DNA from: Elusimicrobiota bacterium | GTDB lineage: Bacteria; Elusimicrobiota; Elusimicrobia; Elusimicrobiales; UBA9959 | Direction: 5' to 3' | Assembly: GCA_022703115.1 (NCBI GenBank) | Contig: JAKLEK010000047.1 | Location: forward strand, 1 to 9,460 | DNA: 9,460 nucleotides | Shown: piece after piece, positions 6,747 through 9,460 of the stretch | Layout of the letters: each line of letters opens with the position of its first letter | Numbering within the stretch: the first letter of the stretch is position 1 | Notes under the pieces: model-generated | Database searches by the model: none | What the model saw: only the letters and a program-made list of their open reading frames with translations | Told to the model about the DNA's origin: nothing | Program-made: the position numbers and the translations under genes

Positions 6747-8659
6747 AGTACGGTCCTGAAAAACACCCTGCGTCCGTTCACCATGCTTCCGTTCCTGATC
6801 CCGGCCAGGTCGGCTCCGAATTTCTTCCTGAAGGTAACCTCGCGCACCGAGCCGGATTCCTGCGTCGCCTCTATCAGCTTCTCTCCCCCGGAGTAGAGCA
6901 TCACGTGGTTTATTCTGGCAGGGTCGCTCTTCGCGGTGGAGAAGATAAGGTCCGCCGGTCTCATGCGCCCGCGCAGCGGTCCGGCGTGGACGTACTGGTC
7001 CGAGGCGTTGCGGGGCAGGTCCATGCCCCAGACCCGGTAGGAGAGGTTCACCAGGCCGGAACAGTCGGTGCCGTAGCCCGACCGGCCGCCCCAGTAATAC
7101 TTGTCGCCGAGGAACTGGCGCGCCGTGGCGAGTATCCTGCGCCGCAGAAGCGTCTTCCCGGTCCGGCAAGGCAGGAAGTTCAGGTCTTTTTCCCTTATCA
7201 GGGCCGGGGCCCCGCCCGGCAGGAGCACCCTGGCGAGAGAATCCTTGCCGCGCCTCAGCACGCGGACGCGCGCTCCCATGGAGAGCTCGGCTACCGGGCC
7301 GCCTTTGAGCCGGGCTTTTTTTGACCGCACTACCGCGTCCGGTCCCAGAAAGAGGCGGAACGCCTCGCTCCCGGACCTTATCCATCCCGAATACGGCCTG
7401 AAGCCCACGCCCGGTTTCTCCTGGCGGGGCTGTTCGGCGGCGGAGACCTTCAGCCAGCCGCCGCTGGAGCCCATGAAATCCACGCGTTCAAGGGGCAGGA
7501 CCTGGGTCTCGATGTGCCGGGTCCGCTCCTTTTTGCCGACGCCGGGCGGACGGGAATAGAGTTCGGCGAAAGGCGCTTTCGCGGTGAGCGGCATGCGTTC
7601 CAGCGGCGTTATCACGTAGGCCGTCCCGAACTTGTTCCTGAGCCAGGCGCGGGCGAATTCCTTTCTTTCGTAGACGCGCGGCACTCCGGCCGTGTCCGGA
7701 GAGGCCGGGTCGTTAACCAGCGCGCGCCCGCGGGCGTCGAAGCCCCGGAGGACCATAAGGTGCCCCCTGGTGCTTTTAAGCGGCGATCTTTTGAGTTCGC
7801 CGGGGCCGAAAGTCAGGCTGACCACGATCGGTATGCCCGATTCGAGGTAGCTGCGCGCTTCCTCGAGCGAATCGAAACGCGCCGGCCAGGCGTAGAGCCC
7901 TCTGCAGCCGGCGTACATGGTGTTCAGGGTCCAGTTGCCGTATATACGGGCGTCGTGGTCGAAGACCGCCGCGGCCGTAGCGAGCGCGCCGGCCTTCAGG
8001 CCGAAGTGGCGCAGGACCATGGCGAGGGAAGTGGGGCTGCATATGTCCCTGGCGCAGGGCGCCCGCTGGACCATCTGCGATATCGCCGGCACTTTCAGGC
8101 GCACCGGCCCGGAGGACCGGGGATCGCGTTCCGCGCGGGCCGCGTCGTAAGGCGCCGAGTTGTCGGTGAAGGTGAGTGAGACCAGTTTCAGGAAGGCCTT
8201 GGAGCCGGGGGCGGTCCTCAGGACCACGCGATAGCGCAGGCCGTCGGCCTTCCTTTTCAGGGTCAGGACGTCGGTGTCCATGCGGCCGAAAGAGTTCTCC
8301 TGTTTTCCGGCGCTGGCCGCCCTGCCGCCGGGGCCGATGCCGCCGAAGCGGAACCAGGGGCTCCAGCGTCCGCCGGCGCGCACGCGCACGGAGAGTTCCA
8401 TGGCGTCCTTCGGTCCGAGCGAGGCGTTGGCGCCGGCGAGTACCTGGTCGAACAGGACCGCCGCTTCAAGCGGCGCAGAGGTCAGCGAGGAGAGGGAGCG
8501 GGACCGGCCCGGGACCGCGGCCAGGGCGCCGTCCGGCAGTTCCGCTTTCCGGAACCCTTCCAGTCTGGCGTTCCTGAAGTCGGCCGCGGTCATATGGACC
8601 ACGGTCACGGAGCGGGGAGGGTGGTGGAGCGGCATGCGGGAAGCGGTTTTTTCTGCCAT
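6743..8659 (-). CDS. Two-domain cysteine-peptidase-fold protein: C39-like plus NlpC/P60 with SH3-like linker
   Basis: The 638-residue protein carries two different papain-like domains. Residues about 18-170 form a beta-sandwich-like region with WSPWFRFG and RMDTDVLTL, seen also in other 'peptidase C39 family' proteins (recalled). Residues about 186-352 form a C39-like domain with a complete candidate triad: C207 (DICSPTS), H300 (RGHLMVL) and D317 (VNDPAS). Residues about 365-495 contain two likely SH3-type wall-binding segments. Residues about 505-638 are an NlpC/P60 (C40) domain with nucleophile C533 (YGTDCSGLV) and H585 (INHVMLYSG); the third polar position looks like E597 (LIEAT), where histidine is common. 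NlpC/P60 enzymes usually cut gamma-D-Glu-diaminopimelate bonds in wall peptides. No signal peptide or membrane segment is visible, and an in-frame TAG 12 bases before the ATG excludes a longer version, so the location is unclear. The first of three genes; its stop overlaps the dehydrogenase start. Confidence 0.88.
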   Translation of the reverse strand: MAEKTASRMPLHHPPRSVTVVHMTAADFRNARLEGFRKAELPDGALAAVPGRSRSLSSLTSAPLEAAVLFDQVLAGANASLGPKDAMELSVRVRAGGRWSPWFRFGGIGPGGRAASAGKQENSFGRMDTDVLTLKRKADGLRYRVVLRTAPGSKAFLKLVSLTFTDNSAPYDAARAERDPRSSGPVRLKVPAISQMVQRAPCARDICSPTSLAMVLRHFGLKAGALATAAAVFDHDARIYGNWTLNTMYAGCRGLYAWPARFDSLEEARSYLESGIPIVVSLTFGPGELKRSPLKSTRGHLMVLRGFDARGRALVNDPASPDTAGVPRVYERKEFARAWLRNKFGTAYVITPLERMPLTAKAPFAELYSRPPGVGKKERTRHIETQVLPLERVDFMGSSGGWLKVSAAEQPRQEKPGVGFRPYSGWIRSGSEAFRLFLGPDAVVRSKKARLKGGPVAELSMGARVRVLRRGKDSLARVLLPGGAPALIREKDLNFLPCRTGKTLLRRRILATARQFLGDKYYWGGRSGYGTDCSGLVNLSYRVWGMDLPRNASDQYVHAGPLRGRMRPADLIFSTAKSDPARINHVMLYSGGEKLIEATQESGSVREVTFRKKFGADLAGIRNGSMVNGRRVFFRTVL

Positions 8660-8663
8660 AAGT

Positions 8664-8692
8664 TTTATATCCTATTGTCTGTATGGTATCAA
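8664..8692 (-). promoter_or_regulatory. Sigma-70-like promoter for the C39/NlpC-gapN-nth operon
   Basis: On the minus strand TTGATA (8692-8687) and TATAAA (8669-8664) are separated by exactly 17 bp, a close match to the -35/-10 consensus. The -10 ends only four bases before the ATG at 8659, so transcription would begin at or next to the start codon. An AGGA sequence about 10 bases before the ATG lies inside the promoter spacer and could serve as a ribosome site only if transcription starts further upstream. Confidence 0.5.
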
Positions 8693-8724
8693 AAAAATCC
8701 GCTGGTGTGGAGCGAAGGGGAACG

Positions 8725-8730
8725 GGGAGG
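8725..8730 (+). promoter_or_regulatory. Ribosome binding site deciding the cytosine deaminase start
   Basis: GGGAGG, within a longer G-rich run, ends six bases before ATG 8737. The alternative in-frame ATG at 8683 has no such site and would add 18 residues of low-complexity, basic sequence (MVSKKSAGVERRG...) absent from family members, so 8737 is preferred. Confidence 0.75.
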
Positions 8731-8736
8731 GGCGAT

Positions 8737-9186
8737 ATGGAACAGGCCGGGCACCGCAGGTTCATGGCGGAGGCGGTAAAAGAGGCCCGCAAGGGCTTGA
8801 GGGAGGGGGGGATCCCGATAGGTTCAGTGCTGGTCAGGCGGGGGAGAATAATCGGCCGGGGGCATAACAGGCGCGTGCAGAAGGGGTCCGCTATTCTGCA
8901 CGCGGAGATGGACTGCCTTGAGAACGCGGGCCGGCTTAAGGCCTCCGATTACGCCGATTGCGTTATTTATTCCACTCTTTCGCCCTGCCATATGTGCACC
9001 GGCGCCATTCTGCTTTACGGGATACCGGTGGTGGTGATAGGCGAGAACCGGACTTTTAAGGGGCCGGAGGCGTACTCGCGCCGGAAGGTGAAGCTTATCA
9101 ATCTGGATCTGCCGGAGTGCCGGGAGATGATGGCCGCTTTCATAAAGGCGAAGCCGAAGCTCTGGTACGAGGACATAGGGGAATAA
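8737..9186 (+). CDS. Cytosine deaminase of the yeast Fcy1 type (zinc-dependent CDA fold)
   Basis: The 149-residue protein is predicted to convert cytosine to uracil in pyrimidine salvage. It keeps the zinc and catalytic set of the cytidine-deaminase superfamily: H55 and E57 (LHAE) with C84 and C87 (PCHMC). The surrounding residues match yeast cytosine deaminase far better than the tRNA adenosine deaminase TadA: EGGIPIGS, GRGHNRRVQKGSA before the HAE motif (N44 is the base-contacting position), STLSPCHMCTGAILLYGIP, IGENRTFKG, and the C-terminus WYEDIGE, which in yeast reads WFEDIGE and closes the active site. This is recalled similarity, but the agreement is extensive. Length (yeast 158 residues) fits once the start is placed at 8737, where a strong GGGAGG site precedes it; a longer frame opens at 8683. 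It is divergent from the C39/NlpC operon with 77 bp between the starts, and stands alone. A related guanine or other base deaminase activity cannot be excluded. Confidence 0.87.
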   Translation: MEQAGHRRFMAEAVKEARKGLREGGIPIGSVLVRRGRIIGRGHNRRVQKGSAILHAEMDCLENAGRLKASDYADCVIYSTLSPCHMCTGAILLYGIPVVVIGENRTFKGPEAYSRRKVKLINLDLPECREMMAAFIKAKPKLWYEDIGE

Positions 9187-9274
9187 GTCCGCCGCAGAGG
9201 GATCGGCCGCCCCGGGTTCTTGTCATCGCTTATCCGATTCCTATGGATTTGCTGTTTTGCCGGGGTTCGCGGTC

Positions 9275-9297
9275 GCCGGAGGCAGCCTCCTGCCGGC
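9275..9297. other. GC-rich hairpin downstream of the cytosine deaminase
   Basis: GCCGGAGG pairs with CCT-G-CCGGC, giving eight base pairs with one bulged G and a six-base loop (CAGCCT). It lies about 90 bp after the deaminase stop. There is no T-run on either side, so it is not a standard intrinsic terminator; it could still slow polymerase or stabilise the 3' end of the message. Confidence 0.4.
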
Positions 9298-9308
9298 CGG
9301 GCTGAGAC

Positions 9309-9437
9309 CGAGAAGCACCCATCCGACATCCGCTGTAGTGGCCTTTGGCTGGTGCGGGTTCGGGGTCCTGCCGCCCGAGCCATCTTTTCGCTTCCCTCGC
9401 TCCACCCATCCCCTAGCTAGGCAAGGCGAGAAGCACC
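9309..9437. repeat. Short imperfect direct repeat about 118 bp apart
   Basis: CGAGAAGCACC occurs at 9309-9319 and again at 9427-9437. Each copy is followed by TCCGCTG, at 9329-9335 and 9451-9457, with the inner spacing differing by four bases. The second unit runs to the window edge, so whether this is a longer intergenic tandem repeat cannot be decided here. Confidence 0.4.
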
Positions 9438-9460
9438 ACTCTGTTCACCTTCCGCTGCGG

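Larger units (their letters stand above)
9187..9460. other. Noncoding region after the deaminase, no convincing gene
   Basis: Short open frames exist on both strands but none has a recognisable protein, a good ribosome site or gene-like composition. The region holds a GC-rich hairpin (9275-9297), a pair of short direct repeats (9309-9319 and 9427-9437) and a 10-bp palindrome CCTAGCTAGG at 9412-9421. A gene or RNA extending past the right edge cannot be excluded. Confidence 0.5.

Noticed and set aside
5079..6896. Long plus-strand open frames opposite the dehydrogenase (270 and 329 codons)
   Set aside because: They mirror the dehydrogenase in antisense, with composition bias (many R, H, G) and no domain or ribosome site.
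6747..7385. Upstream extension of the aldehyde dehydrogenase frame (755 residues in total)
   Set aside because: It lies wholly inside the C39/NlpC gene on the same strand in another frame, its translation is arginine/proline-rich junk, and the true start is the ATGA overlap at 6746.
8683..8736. Longer start for the cytosine deaminase at ATG 8683
   Set aside because: It lacks a ribosome site and adds 18 residues unlike the family, while ATG 8737 has GGGAGG at good spacing and gives the expected length.
9187..9300. SRP RNA or other known RNA next to a deaminase gene
   Set aside because: In some bacteria SRP RNA follows tadA, but this deaminase is not TadA-like and the conserved SRP core (GGAAG...AGCAG) is absent on both strands.
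9305..9382. tRNA-like stretch with GCGGGTTCGGGGTCC and a 3' end reading CCGAGCCA
   Set aside because: The supposed T-arm does not close into five base pairs, the T-loop does not fit TTCGANN, and no clear acceptor, D-arm or anticodon arm could be folded upstream.
9220..9420. Possible small protein of 66 residues after the deaminase
   Set aside because: No ribosome site, no recognisable feature after the first few hydrophobic residues, and a proline/arginine-rich tail typical of noncoding GC-rich DNA.

Overview
The window is a GC-rich stretch of bacterial DNA packed with genes, from what looks like a Gram-negative, diderm organism. A PorV/PorQ-like outer-membrane protein, a periplasmic cell-wall amidase and a cyclic-nucleotide-gated MscS-type channel all point that way. 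The PorV-like protein, the ~540-residue GapN-like dehydrogenase and the general gene style are compatible with Elusimicrobiota or a related deep-branching diderm phylum. This placement is inferred from recalled protein families; no marker gene is present.

Layout. (1) Positions 1-218, minus strand: the first 72 codons of a PorV/UPF0164-like outer-membrane protein with a signal peptide, cut by the window edge. (2) 219-333: a 115-bp divergent intergenic region with an AT-rich core carrying -10-like hexamers on both strands. (3) 334-4473, plus strand: a tight three-gene operon of secreted N-acetylmuramoyl-L-alanine amidase, a soluble GAF-PAS sensor protein with no output domain, and a membrane channel with a cyclic-nucleotide-binding domain. 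(4) 4463-8659, minus strand: a second tight three-gene operon, transcribed in the order C39-like/NlpC-P60 double cysteine-peptidase-fold protein, GapN-like aldehyde dehydrogenase, endonuclease III. It converges on the first operon with an 11-bp overlap of the two last genes. (5) 8660-8736: a second divergent intergenic region with a good promoter for the minus operon. (6) 8737-9186, plus strand: a cytosine deaminase of the yeast Fcy1 type. (7) 9187-9460: no convincing gene; it holds a GC-rich hairpin without a T-tract, a 10-bp palindrome and a short direct repeat about 118 bp apart.

How the genes fit together. The plus operon reads as an envelope or turgor module: a peptidoglycan hydrolase, a cytosolic ligand sensor and a channel predicted to respond to cyclic nucleotides. 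The second operon also begins with a probable cell-wall or peptide hydrolase, but continues with central-metabolism and DNA-repair enzymes, a common kind of mixed housekeeping operon. The strongest candidates for something under-described are the amidase/GAF-PAS/channel operon, the double papain-fold protein that has no visible signal peptide, and the GapN-like enzyme whose ELGGK catalytic motif is altered. I see no CRISPR array, transposon, phage gene, defence island, rRNA or convincing tRNA.
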